Part shown: piece by piece, positions 1 through 9,397 of the stretch
Numbering within the stretch: position 1 is the stretch's first letter
How the letters are laid out: every line of letters starts with the position of its first letter
DNA from: Nitrospinia bacterium
Lineage (GTDB): Bacteria > Nitrospinota > Nitrospinia > Nitrospinales > JAJDAT01
Direction: 5' to 3'
Length of the DNA: 64,000 nucleotides
Assembly: GCA_029261715.1 (NCBI GenBank)
Contig: JAJDAT010000049.1
Coordinates: 372,001-436,000, forward strand
Notes under the pieces: model-generated
What the model was told of the DNA's origin: nothing
Database searches by the model: none
The model's input: the letters and a program-made list of their open reading frames with translations, nothing else
Made by a program: the position numbers and the translations under genes

Positions 1-53
1 TTTTAAGATAGCGCTTTATGGTTTTTAAAATAAATAATTGTTGATTTCCGAAA

Positions 54-133
54 GCGAGGGTGGCGGAACTGGCAGACGCGCTGGATTTAGGATCCAGTGG
101 GCAACCGTGGGGGTTCGACTCCCCCCCTTCGCA
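54..133 (+). tRNA. tRNA-Leu (anticodon UAG)
   Basis: Cloverleaf read by eye. The 7-bp acceptor stem pairs 54-60 with 126-132 (one G-U), and the discriminator base is A133. The anticodon loop TTTAGGA gives anticodon TAG (leucine, CUA codons). A long variable region and a 5-bp G/C T-stem with a TTCGACT loop fit a class II tRNA. The 3' CCA is not encoded (TGA follows position 133), unlike the second tRNA-Leu in this window, so CCA must be added after transcription. It lies 25 bp upstream of tig. Confidence 0.95.
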
Positions 134-158
134 TGAACCTTAAAACTTAATTTTAAAC

Positions 159-1478
159 ATGGATATAGAAATTCAGGATATTGATTCCTGTAACAAAAAA
201 ATCAAGATTACTATCCCAAACAATATATATAAAAGTAAGGTTAAAGCTTATATTGATAGGGTTGGTCGAGACGCTAAAGTACCCGGTTTTAGAAAAGGGA
301 AAATTCCTCAGTCGATGTTGGAAAAAACTGTTGGACCTGAAGCTAAAAGAGAAGTTCTTACGCAATTAATTTCCGAAAAGCTTTTTGCCGCAATGGATGA
401 AAAGGGAATAAAAGCTGTAGGAGCCCCTAAGCTTCTTAATGTTGAGGCGGAGGAAGGAACCGATGTTGAGGTGACGGCAGATGTTGAAGTCTTTCCTGAA
501 TTTGAAGTAAATGATTACTCTGGAATCGAAGTGGATATGAAGATTCCTCGAGTTACAGACGCAGATGTGGATACGATTATAGAGGCATTTCGTTCTAAAA
601 ACGCAAAGAGTGTTCAAGTTACTGATCGTGCAATTCAGAGTGGAGACTTTGTGAAACTTGATTTTACAGGTTTTTTGAATGGCAAGCCTTTTTCGGGTGG
701 AGAGGCAAAAGACTATGTTCTTGAAATTGGAGCCAATAGGTTTGTTCCTGGTTTTGAGGAGCAACTTATAGGGTTAGAGATGGGAGAGACTAAAACTATT
801 AAGGTGAAATTTCCCGATGACTATCAGGGCAAAGATTTAGCGGGAAATGATACTGATTTTGAAGTTGCTATTAAAGGAATTCAAGAAAAAGAACTTCCAG
901 AGCTTAACGATGAATTTGCAAAAAATGCCGATCCAGAAAATAAGTTTGATACCTTAGATGAGTTGAAAAATCAAATCCGGAGTAGGCTGGAAGATGAGTC
1001 CCGCAAAACCGCTAGTCGAGCCACTAAGAAAGAACTAGGAGATAAGTTAGTCGATTTAAATCCAATCAGTTTGCCCGAAGCCTTAATTTCAGAACAAATC
1101 AGATTTATGATTAATAAGGCAAACTCTCCATCAGGGGGAGAGACGATTCAGGAAGGTCAAGATATTCCTCCCGAAGAGGATGAAAAACATCGCAAAGGCG
1201 CCATTAAAATTTTACAAGAAGAGTTAATTGTTGGGAAATTAGCGGAAGACCTTGAAGTAAAAATAGACCCAGAGCAATTAGATAAAGAAGTTAATACTAT
1301 CATGGGTATGGTTGGCGGCGAGGATGTTCAAAAAATGAAGAAAGAATGGAGTCAGAATGGTACTTTGGCGCGACTCCAAGTTAAAATGGTACGCGAAAAA
1401 GCTTTGGATCTTGTTTTGGAAAAGATAAAGGTTAACGAAGAAACTGTTGACAGGGATCAAGGAATTGCAGATAATTAA
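159..1478 (+). CDS. tig: Trigger factor, ribosome-associated chaperone and PPIase
   Basis: 439 aa, the usual length for trigger factor. It has the N-terminal ribosome-binding domain (residues 1 to about 150, including a GFRKGKIP signature near residues 43-50, the family's ribosome-docking loop). A central FKBP-type prolyl isomerase domain follows (about 160-245, with DFTGFLNGKPFSGG and GFEEQLIGLEMGE). The C-terminal half is a long helical substrate-binding domain. It binds nascent chains at the ribosome exit tunnel in the cytosol. No strong Shine-Dalgarno precedes the ATG. It heads the conserved tig-clpP-clpX-lon proteostasis cluster, with about 100 bp before clpP. Confidence 0.97.
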   Translation: MDIEIQDIDSCNKKIKITIPNNIYKSKVKAYIDRVGRDAKVPGFRKGKIPQSMLEKTVGPEAKREVLTQLISEKLFAAMDEKGIKAVGAPKLLNVEAEEGTDVEVTADVEVFPEFEVNDYSGIEVDMKIPRVTDADVDTIIEAFRSKNAKSVQVTDRAIQSGDFVKLDFTGFLNGKPFSGGEAKDYVLEIGANRFVPGFEEQLIGLEMGETKTIKVKFPDDYQGKDLAGNDTDFEVAIKGIQEKELPELNDEFAKNADPENKFDTLDELKNQIRSRLEDESRKTASRATKKELGDKLVDLNPISLPEALISEQIRFMINKANSPSGGETIQEGQDIPPEEDEKHRKGAIKILQEELIVGKLAEDLEVKIDPEQLDKEVNTIMGMVGGEDVQKMKKEWSQNGTLARLQVKMVREKALDLVLEKIKVNEETVDRDQGIADN

Positions 1479-1581
1479 AGATTGTAAATATCCTTTTTGT
1501 TTCAATTGGTTATAAGGTCACTCGCCAGTTTTAGCTTCTTATCCCATTAGCAAATTCACTCATACATCGAAAGAGAGAATC

Positions 1582-2229
1582 ATGAACCCGATTTCTAATC
1601 AGCTTATCCCGATCGTTGTCGAGCAAACTAGCCGCGGCGAACGTTCTTATGATATTTATTCACGGTTGTTAAAAGACCGGATTATTTTTTTGGGCACAGC
1701 AATTGACGATCACGTTTCTAATTTGATCATTGCTCAGCTACTATTTTTAGAATCTGATGAACCAGATCAAGATATTTATATATATATTAATAGTCCAGGT
1801 GGACATGTAAGCGCCGGGTTGGCGATATATGATACGATGCAATATATTAAACCTGATGTTCAGACAATTTGTTGTGGGCAAGCGGCAAGTATGGGGGCTT
1901 TACTATTAGCGACTGGAACAGCTGGGAAACGGTTTTCATTACCTAACTCAAGAGTAATGATTCATCAACCTTCTGGCGGTTTTCAGGGACAGCATTCAGA
2001 TATCGAAATTCAAGCGCAAGAAATTTCAAAAATCAGAGGCGTTTTGGATGATATATTGGCCAAGCATACTGGGCAAGACTCTAAAACAATTCATAAAGAT
2101 ACAGAACGAGACAATTACATGACAGGTGAGGAAGCAAAAACCTATGGCTTGATTGATCATGTAATTGAAAAGAGAGATGAAGATAAAAGTAAATCTAATG
2201 GATCTGGCGATTCAAAAAGCGACTCGTAA
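1582..2229 (+). CDS. clpP: ATP-dependent Clp protease proteolytic subunit ClpP
   Basis: 215 aa serine peptidase forming the tetradecameric proteolytic chamber used with ClpX. The catalytic triad is visible: Ser103 in GQAASMGA, His128 in MIHQP and Asp177 in TERDNYM. The SPGG oxyanion-loop motif is at 71-74. The ATG at 1582 is preceded by an AAAGAGAG purine tract at a good distance. The C-terminus is hydrophilic and Asp/Ser/Lys-rich. It sits directly upstream of clpX, the usual arrangement. Confidence 0.97.
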   Translation: MNPISNQLIPIVVEQTSRGERSYDIYSRLLKDRIIFLGTAIDDHVSNLIIAQLLFLESDEPDQDIYIYINSPGGHVSAGLAIYDTMQYIKPDVQTICCGQAASMGALLLATGTAGKRFSLPNSRVMIHQPSGGFQGQHSDIEIQAQEISKIRGVLDDILAKHTGQDSKTIHKDTERDNYMTGEEAKTYGLIDHVIEKRDEDKSKSNGSGDSKSDS

Positions 2230-2277
2230 TTAGCGACAGATTTAATCGCTATAACCTTCCATTCTTGAGGAAAATCT

Positions 2278-3525
2278 ATGGCAAAAAAAACCGCCAATAG
2301 TGGAAACTTTAGGTGTTCCTTTTGTGGGAAAAGCCAAGAAGAAGTTAAAAAGCTCATAGCTGGACCAACCGTCTATATTTGTGACGAATGCATTGAACTT
2401 TGTAACGAAATAATGGTCGAAGAGTGGGCGCAAGAGAAAAAAGAAGATTTTAAGCACCTGCCCAAACCTAAAGATATTTACGACCATCTCAATCAATTTA
2501 TTATTGGTCAAGAGCGATGCAAACGGATTCTTTCTGTTGCCGTTCATAATCATTATAAAAGAATCGATTCTAATATTGATTTAGAAGGTTTAGAGCTTCA
2601 AAAAAGTAACGTTCTTTTGCTTGGTCCAACGGGATCTGGAAAAACGTTAATGGCTCAAACCTTGGCAAAGATTTTAGATGTTCCTTTTACGATTGTTGAT
2701 GCAACAACATTAACCGAAGCAGGGTATGTTGGTGAGGATGTTGAAAATATAATTCTCAAATTATTACAAAGCGCTGATTATGATGTTGAAAAAGCCGAAC
2801 GAGGTATTATTTATATCGATGAAATCGATAAGATAACTCGTAAATCGGAAAACCCATCTATCACGAGAGATGTTTCTGGCGAAGGCGTTCAACAAGCGTT
2901 ACTAAAAATAATTGAAGGCACTAATGCTAGCGTTCCTCCACAGGGTGGACGCAAACATCCCCATCAAGAGTTTTTACAGGTTAATACCACTAATATTTTA
3001 TTTATCTGTGGTGGAGCTTTCGTCGATTTAGATCGAGTTATTCGTAATCGTATTGGTAAAAAGACTCTGGGATTTGGTCAAGAACTAATATCAAAAGAAC
3101 AGGGGACAGCGAGCGAAGTTTTATCTCAAGTTCAACCTGAGGATTTATTGAAGTATGGTTTAATTCCAGAATTTGTCGGTCGGTTTTCTATATCTGCTAC
3201 TTTAGATGAGTTAGATGTTGCTGCATTGATGCAAGTTTTGACCGAACCCAAAAATGCTTTGGTAAAACAGTATCAAAAAATGTTTGAATTTGAGCGTGTC
3301 ATGCTCAAATTTACAGAAGGAGCTATTAGAGCTGTTGCTGAACAAACTTATAAGAGGAAGACAGGAGCTAGAGGATTAAGGTCCATTTTGGAAGAATCTA
3401 TGCTAGATATTATGTTTGATCTTCCATCCAGGGACGATATTGAAGAAGTAATTTTCAATGAAGAAGTTTTTTACAAAGGCGAGAATCCTCTAATGGTTTA
3501 TTCAAAGAAAAAACAAGCTAGCTAA
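2278..3525 (+). CDS. clpX: ATP-dependent Clp protease ATP-binding subunit ClpX
   Basis: 415 aa AAA+ unfoldase that feeds substrates to ClpP. The N-terminal C4 zinc domain has Cys13, Cys16, Cys35 and Cys38. The Walker A motif is GPTGSGKT near residue 119 and Walker B is IIYIDEID. The C-terminal AAA+ small domain includes the [10 protein letters not shown] sensor-2 region. A GAGGAAAA Shine-Dalgarno lies just before the ATG. The stop codon overlaps the lon start (TAATG), which implies translational coupling. Confidence 0.97.
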   Translation: MAKKTANSGNFRCSFCGKSQEEVKKLIAGPTVYICDECIELCNEIMVEEWAQEKKEDFKHLPKPKDIYDHLNQFIIGQERCKRILSVAVHNHYKRIDSNIDLEGLELQKSNVLLLGPTGSGKTLMAQTLAKILDVPFTIVDATTLTEAGYVGEDVENIILKLLQSADYDVEKAERGIIYIDEIDKITRKSENPSITRDVSGEGVQQALLKIIEGTNASVPPQGGRKHPHQEFLQVNTTNILFICGGAFVDLDRVIRNRIGKKTLGFGQELISKEQGTASEVLSQVQPEDLLKYGLIPEFVGRFSISATLDELDVAALMQVLTEPKNALVKQYQKMFEFERVMLKFTEGAIRAVAEQTYKRKTGARGLRSILEESMLDIMFDLPSRDDIEEVIFNEEVFYKGENPLMVYSKKKQAS

Positions 3526-5930
3526 TGAGTTCTGAAAAGAGCACTCTACCTTTATTACCTTTAAGGGATATTGTTGTATTCCCTTTTATGGTTATTCCTC
3601 TTTTTGTAGGTCGAGGAAAGTCCATCCGTGCCCTAGAATTTTCTATGGCAGAGCAAAAACATATCTTTCTTGCTACCCAGAAAAATCCTAACGCAAATTC
3701 TCCCGCTCCGAATGAAATTTACGAAGTAGGTTGTATTGCTAGTATCCTTCAGATATTGAAATTGACCGATGGGACGATGAAAGTCTTAGTTGAAGGCGTT
3801 CAAAGAGGTCGGACTTTAAGTTATCAAAAAAATCCGAACTTTTTCGAAGTGGAAGTTGAAAAAATCCACGAAGAAACTAAGATGACGCCGGATGTTAAAG
3901 CTTTAATGCGCACTATGGGCGGAATGTTTGAGGAATATGTAAAACTGAATCAAAAGATTCCTCTAGAAGCTATATCTTCCACAAATAACATTACCGAGCC
4001 GAATCGATATGTAGACACCATCGCTTCGTATATGGTTTTCCAGACGGAAGAAAAACAAGAGATATTGGAAATCCTCGATCCTAGCGAAAGATTGAATAAG
4101 ATTTTAGGCGCCATGAAATCTGAAATGGAAGTATTGAAGATTGAAAAAAGAGTTCATGGTCGAGTTAAAAAGCAGATGGAGAGAAGTCAAAAAGAATTTT
4201 ATCTTAATGAGCAAATTAAGGCGATTCAAAAAGAGCTTGGAAAGCGTGACGAGTTTAAAACCGACTTAGACGAACTTCGCCAAAAAATCAAAAAAGCAAA
4301 GATGCCTAAAGCTATAAATGCAAAGGCTGACAAAGAGTTAAAGCGTCTTGAGTTAATGCAGCCAATGTCTGCTGAGGCTACAGTCGTTCGCAACTATTTG
4401 GAATGGTTGATAGATTTGCCCTGGAAAAAACCGGGGGCCTTAGATATTGATATTAAAGGATCTAGAAAAACCTTAGATGAAGACCATTTCGGTTTAGAAA
4501 AGGTAAAAGAAAGAATAATTGAGCACCTAGCGGTACTCAAATTGGTGAAGAAAATCCGAGGTCCAATCATTTGTCTTGTTGGCCCCCCTGGTGTCGGCAA
4601 AACTTCGCTTGGTAAATCAATTGCTAAAGCGATGAAAAGGAAGTTTGTGCGAGTTTCCTTGGGCGGTATTCGAGATGAAGCCGAAATTCGTGGACATCGA
4701 CGAACCTATATTGGAGCTTTGCCCGGGAAAATTGTTCAAGGGATGAAAAAAGCCGGCTCTACAAATCCGGTTTTTATGTTAGATGAAATCGATAAAATGA
4801 ATTCTGATTTTCGTGGAGATCCATCTTCCGCAATGTTGGAGGTATTAGACCCAGAACAGAACGCTAATTTTAACGATCACTATCTTGAAGTTGATTACGA
4901 TCTTTCGGAAGTTTTTTTCATCTGTACTGCAAATGTCTTACACGCGATTCCTCAGCCTTTAAAAGACCGTATGGAAGTGATTCATTTGTCTGGTTATACG
5001 GGAGATGAAAAACTATCTATTGCTGAAAAGTTCTTGATTCCAAAGAAAATTGAAGAACATGGGTTGCCCAAAAATAATATTACGTTTTCCAAAGGCTCAG
5101 TAGAAAAGATAATTCAAGACTATACCCGTGAAGCTGGCGTTAGAAACCTAGAAAGAGAAATAGCTGGGGTATGTCGGAAGCTTGCTAAAAAAGTTGTTGA
5201 AACAGGGAAGAAAATAAAGATTTCAATTATTCCTTCGGCTATTCCTAAGTATCTGGGTGTTGAAAAGTTTAAAAGAAATCAGGACGAGATTGCGCAGGAT
5301 ATTGGAGTTGCTACAGGGTTGGCATGGACCGAGTTTGGAGGCGAACTATTATCAATAGAGGTGATTGTTACGCCAGGAAAAGGTCAGTTGTCTCTTACCG
5401 GTAAACTGGGCGATGTTATGAAAGAATCAGCCCATGCCGCCATGACTTATGTAAGATCCCGCGCTAAAGAATTTGGATTACAGCAAACTTTTTATCAAAA
5501 GCTAGATATCCATATTCATGTTCCCGAAGGAGCAATACCCAAAGATGGTCCTTCGGCTGGTATTACTATGGCTGTAGCGCTTATTTCAGCTCTTACAAAA
5601 AACCCTGTTCGTAAAGATTTAGGAATGACTGGCGAAGTAACCTTAACGGGGCGAGTATTTCCTATTGGCGGCCTTAAAGAGAAGGCATTAGCGGCTAGCC
5701 AAGCTAAGTTGACTAGAATTATAATTCCACAAGATAACGAAAAAGACTTACAAGAAATTCCTGTAAAAATAAAAAAGAACTTAGAATTTTACCCGGTAAA
5801 ATCTATGGATGAAGTGATCAAATTTTCATTTGTTAATTCTTTTAAATCTTCAAAGACCCGTAAAAAATCTTCTAAGTCTTCTACAAAGCGTTCCCGCAGG
5901 TCCTCTTCTACAGAAGCAAGGTTAAACTAA
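3525..5930 (+). CDS. lon: ATP-dependent Lon protease
   Basis: 801 aa LonA-type protease, full length. It has an N-terminal LON substrate domain (starting [13 protein letters not shown]), a central coiled region and an AAA+ domain with Walker [10 protein letters not shown]. The C-terminal peptidase domain carries the catalytic dyad Ser677 (KDGPSAG) and Lys720 (LKEKALAA). The last 25 or so residues are an unusual Ser/Lys/Arg-rich tail, not part of the conserved fold. The start codon overlaps the clpX stop by one base. It degrades misfolded and regulatory proteins in the cytosol. Confidence 0.97.
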   Translation: MSSEKSTLPLLPLRDIVVFPFMVIPLFVGRGKSIRALEFSMAEQKHIFLATQKNPNANSPAPNEIYEVGCIASILQILKLTDGTMKVLVEGVQRGRTLSYQKNPNFFEVEVEKIHEETKMTPDVKALMRTMGGMFEEYVKLNQKIPLEAISSTNNITEPNRYVDTIASYMVFQTEEKQEILEILDPSERLNKILGAMKSEMEVLKIEKRVHGRVKKQMERSQKEFYLNEQIKAIQKELGKRDEFKTDLDELRQKIKKAKMPKAINAKADKELKRLELMQPMSAEATVVRNYLEWLIDLPWKKPGALDIDIKGSRKTLDEDHFGLEKVKERIIEHLAVLKLVKKIRGPIICLVGPPGVGKTSLGKSIAKAMKRKFVRVSLGGIRDEAEIRGHRRTYIGALPGKIVQGMKKAGSTNPVFMLDEIDKMNSDFRGDPSSAMLEVLDPEQNANFNDHYLEVDYDLSEVFFICTANVLHAIPQPLKDRMEVIHLSGYTGDEKLSIAEKFLIPKKIEEHGLPKNNITFSKGSVEKIIQDYTREAGVRNLEREIAGVCRKLAKKVVETGKKIKISIIPSAIPKYLGVEKFKRNQDEIAQDIGVATGLAWTEFGGELLSIEVIVTPGKGQLSLTGKLGDVMKESAHAAMTYVRSRAKEFGLQQTFYQKLDIHIHVPEGAIPKDGPSAGITMAVALISALTKNPVRKDLGMTGEVTLTGRVFPIGGLKEKALAASQAKLTRIIIPQDNEKDLQEIPVKIKKNLEFYPVKSMDEVIKFSFVNSFKSSKTRKKSSKSSTKRSRRSSSTEARLN

Positions 5931-5948
5931 CATCCCTTTTTGATTGCT

Positions 5949-6773
5949 TTATCTAACTGTTATTCCTGCGTAACCAACAACGCGCTCCATATCCCCGTTT
6001 ACTTCTCCAGAAGTTTTATATTGAATCAAGTCTGCTTTTTTTGATTCCATTTTAGCGCAAGCGGTTAGCATACAGATTGCGGGGTTAATTCCACACATGG
6101 TGATTCTCTTTTCTTGAACTGTGGCGTAAAGACCTTTAGGATCCAAGGCCAAAATATGGTCAATCGCCAAGCGGTCTTTTTTGACTGTGCTATCGTGCGA
6201 TTCAAAGTGTGACATATCCGAACTGGCAACAATTAAGACTTCTTTGTTGTATTCTTTAATTGAATCGGCGATGGTTTGTCCAATTTGTGTGGATTGATCA
6301 AGTCCAATACGTTTCAAACAAATGGGAACAATCTTAAGGTTTTTTTGAAAAAATTGAAGAAAAGGTAATTGCGTCTCGAGGGAATGCTCTTTGATATGGG
6401 CTTGGGCATCTTTTTTAAATATAGGTTCGCGATCCGTCAAAATTTGGGCTAACTTCTCGTCGATTTTAATCGAACCAAATGGAGACTTCCAATAGCCTTT
6501 TGTCATAATTGATGCGGATGGCCCTTCTCCTGTATGATTGGGGCCTACTAAAATAACGGTTTCGGGTATTTTAATAGACGAGTATACTGACCCTGCAACT
6601 TCGCCAGAGTACATGAAACCCGCGTGAGGAGAAATAATTCCGAGAGCAGATTCTTTTGTCGATGAATTATTTGTGTAGGCTTTTATGTCTTCAACGAGCC
6701 GAATGGGATCGGCAGAGTAAAAACGACCTGCAACGGCAGGATTTCTAACTGAATAGTCTTTTTTCCAGATCAT
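5949..6773 (-). CDS. amrB: MEMO1-like family protein (AmmeMemoRadiSam system protein B)
   Basis: 274 aa covering the whole MEMO fold, with the family opening RxPAVAGRFYxAD, then SPHAGFMYSGEVAG, GPNH, SSDMSHF and MCG. The His (HAGF), His (GPNH) and Cys (MCG) residues match the metal-binding set of human MEMO1. In many prokaryotes this protein is encoded with an AMMECR1 protein and a radical SAM protein (the AmmeMemoRadiSam system), but neither partner is adjacent here. Its reaction is not firmly established. It converges with lon, with only 18 bp between the stop codons and no clear hairpin terminator. Confidence 0.9.
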   Translation of the reverse strand: MIWKKDYSVRNPAVAGRFYSADPIRLVEDIKAYTNNSSTKESALGIISPHAGFMYSGEVAGSVYSSIKIPETVILVGPNHTGEGPSASIMTKGYWKSPFGSIKIDEKLAQILTDREPIFKKDAQAHIKEHSLETQLPFLQFFQKNLKIVPICLKRIGLDQSTQIGQTIADSIKEYNKEVLIVASSDMSHFESHDSTVKKDRLAIDHILALDPKGLYATVQEKRITMCGINPAICMLTACAKMESKKADLIQYKTSGEVNGDMERVVGYAGITVR

Positions 6774-6814
6774 TTGGCTTTTTTATCTAATCAAGGGAAA
6801 TTGGTTTTAGACCG

Positions 6815-6970
6815 TTAAGAATCTTTTTTTCCTTTTTTAGCTTCAATCATATCTGCAATGGTTATCATCAGTTTTACAGAGCCTATAACGATGGCCATAC
6901 CAAGTATCAGCTGTAATAAAGGGGGTAACGCTTCTACAAAACTGACTATAAGGTTTTTGATTTCATTCAT
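6815..6970 (-). CDS. Small single-pass membrane protein (51 aa)
   Basis: Small ORF of 51 codons plus TAA. The ATG at 6970 has AGGAAG about 12 nt upstream. The predicted peptide starts MNEIKNLIVSF, has one hydrophobic helix (about residues 15-38, containing LLQLILGMAIVIG) and ends in a Lys-rich tail (KKGKKD). It lies between the MEMO gene and the thioredoxin-NHL gene on the same strand, with short gaps to both. No family recognised. The start signal, TM helix, positive tail and operon-like position make a real gene likely. Confidence 0.6.
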   Translation of the reverse strand: MNEIKNLIVSFVEALPPLLQLILGMAIVIGSVKLMITIADMIEAKKGKKDS

Positions 6971-7020
6971 AATTTTATTATTACTTCCTGAGTTTAAAGT
7001 TGTTTTAACTACTTTTTTAT

Positions 7021-8484
7021 TCAGCTAATAAATATTTCAGTTTTTCCCGTGATTAAATCAATTTTTAGAATTCGATGATTATTTGTATCGGAGACATAAA
7101 GAGAATTTCCAACTTCAATGACTCCTGCAGGTTCCCACAATTTAGAACAACTGGTATCGTCGCAAACGATATTGGCGGATGCTTGGACAACTGAAACTTC
7201 CTGAGTTTTGAGATCTAAAACTTTTATCTTATCGTTGTAAGAATCTGCAATATATATTTTCCCTTTAGAATAAAACACTCCTAATGGATGTTGAAGTAAA
7301 GCTTCTTTACCGCGACCGTCTTTGTCGCCAAAATCAAACAAGCCCGTTCCAATGTATGTTGCGATAAAACCTGCTTTATCGATTCGGACACTTCTAATAG
7401 CGCTGGTTTCGCTATCGGCCAAAAATAATTTGTCTTCTCCATAGCTTAAGCCGCTTGGTTGAGCGAATGCTCCCTCTGTTCGAAGGCCGTTTAGAAGAGC
7501 TTCTTGTCCAGTTCCAGCAAACCTCGAAACGATTTTTTGTTTAAGATCAAGGGCTCCAATTTGATGAGTCCCAGCATTTGCAAAATAAAGCTGGTCTCCA
7601 ACTAATTGAACGTCCCAGGGAGAACTAAGAGCCGCTGAAGTCGCAATTGACTGTCCTTGTAATGGCGTTCCTTGGATTCCCGTTCCTGCGATTGTTGATA
7701 CAGTTTCTATTTTTAAATTTATATGCCGTATTAAATGATTTTCAGTGTCTGCTATCCAAATGATTCCATTTTCATAATGCAATCCTTGAGGGCGAAAGAA
7801 CTCAGATTCTTTAAAACTTCCATCTTTTTTCCCTATATTTCCGGTTCCTATTCTATGGATGATTTTACCTTGCCGGTTTGTGATGACAATTTGGTTATGG
7901 TTCGAATCGGCAATAGCAAACTCGTTATCCTCAGGGCTATAAGAAATTTTTCCGGGAAACTTTAAAGATCCTCCTGTTTGATTTTTTTCAGGAGGTTTTA
8001 ATAGATCTGCGGCATTCCCTTCTAGAGCTCCTTTCTTTTCGAAATCCTCCAGCAACTGTGTCATTGTCATTTCTAGCATTTTAGGATCAGGTTCACCAGG
8101 TAATTGACCAAGAATATAACCGTCTGGAGAAATAAATATCAATGTTGGCCAAGCGCGGACTGCATATTGTTTCCAGATAGAAAAATCTGCGTCATGCACA
8201 ATTGGATGTTCAATTTCATATCTTTCGATAGCTTTACGAACATTATCCGTATTTTTTTCACCCGGAAACTTAGGGCTATGAACTCCAATCACAGCTAAAG
8301 ATTTTGGGAATCGTTTTTCCAAATTTTTTAAAGTAGGGATGATATGAATGCAGTTTATACAACAAAAGGTCCAAAAATCGAGTATGGTCACTTTTCCTTT
8401 TAGGTCTGGTAAATCTAGCGGTTTGTGAACGTTGAACCAAGGTAAATTATCGGCATTTAGAGCCGGGGCGTGGACCGTTTCCAT
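7021..8484 (-). CDS. Thioredoxin-like / NHL-repeat protein (NHLRC2-like)
   Basis: 487 aa. Residues 1 to about 150 are a thioredoxin-like domain opening PDLKGKVTILDFWTFCCINC, with the CxxC pair Cys42-Cys45. Residues from about 165 are NHL beta-propeller repeats (recurring FxxPxGL and IADxxNHxI patterns). This matches the architecture of the NHLRC2 family. No signal peptide is evident, so it is probably cytosolic. The family's substrate is unknown in bacteria; a redox or scaffold role is an inference. It faces the Lcl_C gene across a 361-bp divergent intergenic region. Confidence 0.88.
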   Translation of the reverse strand: METVHAPALNADNLPWFNVHKPLDLPDLKGKVTILDFWTFCCINCIHIIPTLKNLEKRFPKSLAVIGVHSPKFPGEKNTDNVRKAIERYEIEHPIVHDADFSIWKQYAVRAWPTLIFISPDGYILGQLPGEPDPKMLEMTMTQLLEDFEKKGALEGNAADLLKPPEKNQTGGSLKFPGKISYSPEDNEFAIADSNHNQIVITNRQGKIIHRIGTGNIGKKDGSFKESEFFRPQGLHYENGIIWIADTENHLIRHINLKIETVSTIAGTGIQGTPLQGQSIATSAALSSPWDVQLVGDQLYFANAGTHQIGALDLKQKIVSRFAGTGQEALLNGLRTEGAFAQPSGLSYGEDKLFLADSETSAIRSVRIDKAGFIATYIGTGLFDFGDKDGRGKEALLQHPLGVFYSKGKIYIADSYNDKIKVLDLKTQEVSVVQASANIVCDDTSCSKLWEPAGVIEVGNSLYVSDTNNHRILKIDLITGKTEIFIS

Positions 8485-8845
8485 GATCTTTTGTTTGGGT
8501 AAAATATTAAAAATATTGAGAGAATTCTTGCGGCGATTGTAAACCGAGCGAAATTAATAAGGCAAATTTGTTTTATCTATAAACTTTTAAATGAAAATAT
8601 CAAGTTTGCCAGAAAGTCATTATCGAAGTTAAAAATTATATAGAGTAATAGTCGAAAATTATTTCTTTGAATAATCGTTTCTTACCTTATAAGCCTTTCT
8701 GTATAATAGATTAAATAGCAAGTTTTGATTTATAGGGAAAGCTGAAGTTTGTGCTTTTAAAGACTTAACAAATTTCATTTTACTTTGCTATTAAGTCGAA
8801 TATAAGTCGATTGCCTTACTGTTGGCGATTATTTTTGGGGGAGAT
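8485..8845. promoter_or_regulatory. Divergent intergenic region with a candidate -10 box
   Basis: 361 bp of AT-rich sequence between two divergent genes. It holds a perfect TATAAT at 8702-8707 on the plus strand, but the matching -35 region is poor. No RNA gene or convincing small ORF was seen. The promoter for the exported-protein cluster at 8.8-12.5 kb presumably lies here. Confidence 0.35.
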
Positions 8846-9340
8846 ATGGTGGCAAGGGCGTTTTTAATATTAGCTTGGCTCATTCTTTGTTCTGGGCAAC
8901 TCGCCATTGCGGGTTCGATACAAGGTCGTTTTATTGATAATCAAAATGGTACGGTTTCTGATTCAAAAACCGGCCTTATGTGGCAAAAAGAAGATTCTTA
9001 TCACGACATAAAATCAGGTTTAAATTGGTATGACGCTTTGGACTATGCAGAGCAAAAGAATAGCCAAAAATTTGCTGGTTATTCAAATTGGAGGCTCCCT
9101 ACAATGACTGAAATAAAAGCTATTTGGGACTCGAATTTACCAAATTTAAGCAAAGACGAAGAGCATATTGGTCTGTCAAAACAGTTCACGGGTAATGGAA
9201 GTTATTACTTGTGGGCAAGCAATGAAAGAGGTTTGGATTTTGCCTGGTATTTTGGTTTAGGTCAGGCTGAAGATTATTTTAACTTAAAAGATTCGAGTGA
9301 TTTGGGTCAGGGCGCTAAATTAGTTCGAAACGAAAAATAA
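8846..9340 (+). CDS. Exported Lcl_C-domain (DUF1566) protein
   Basis: 164 aa from the ATG at 8846. That start has a strong GGGGGAG ribosome site; an in-frame TTG at 8822 has none. A signal peptide (MVARAFLILAWLILCSGQLA) is followed by one Lcl_C/DUF1566 domain: GRFIDNQNGTVSDSKTGLMWQ, then the W.A..YAE segment and the signature YSNWRLPTMTEI. This domain is common in secreted and surface proteins, and its function is not defined here. It is the first gene of a tight cluster with the two heme proteins downstream. Confidence 0.8.
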   Translation: MVARAFLILAWLILCSGQLAIAGSIQGRFIDNQNGTVSDSKTGLMWQKEDSYHDIKSGLNWYDALDYAEQKNSQKFAGYSNWRLPTMTEIKAIWDSNLPNLSKDEEHIGLSKQFTGNGSYYLWASNERGLDFAWYFGLGQAEDYFNLKDSSDLGQGAKLVRNEK

Positions 9341-9397
9341 ACGAACGGCCTTTAGTGTGTTTTGCAAAAGGTTGTTTAATTTTCAGAGGTAGCCGCA

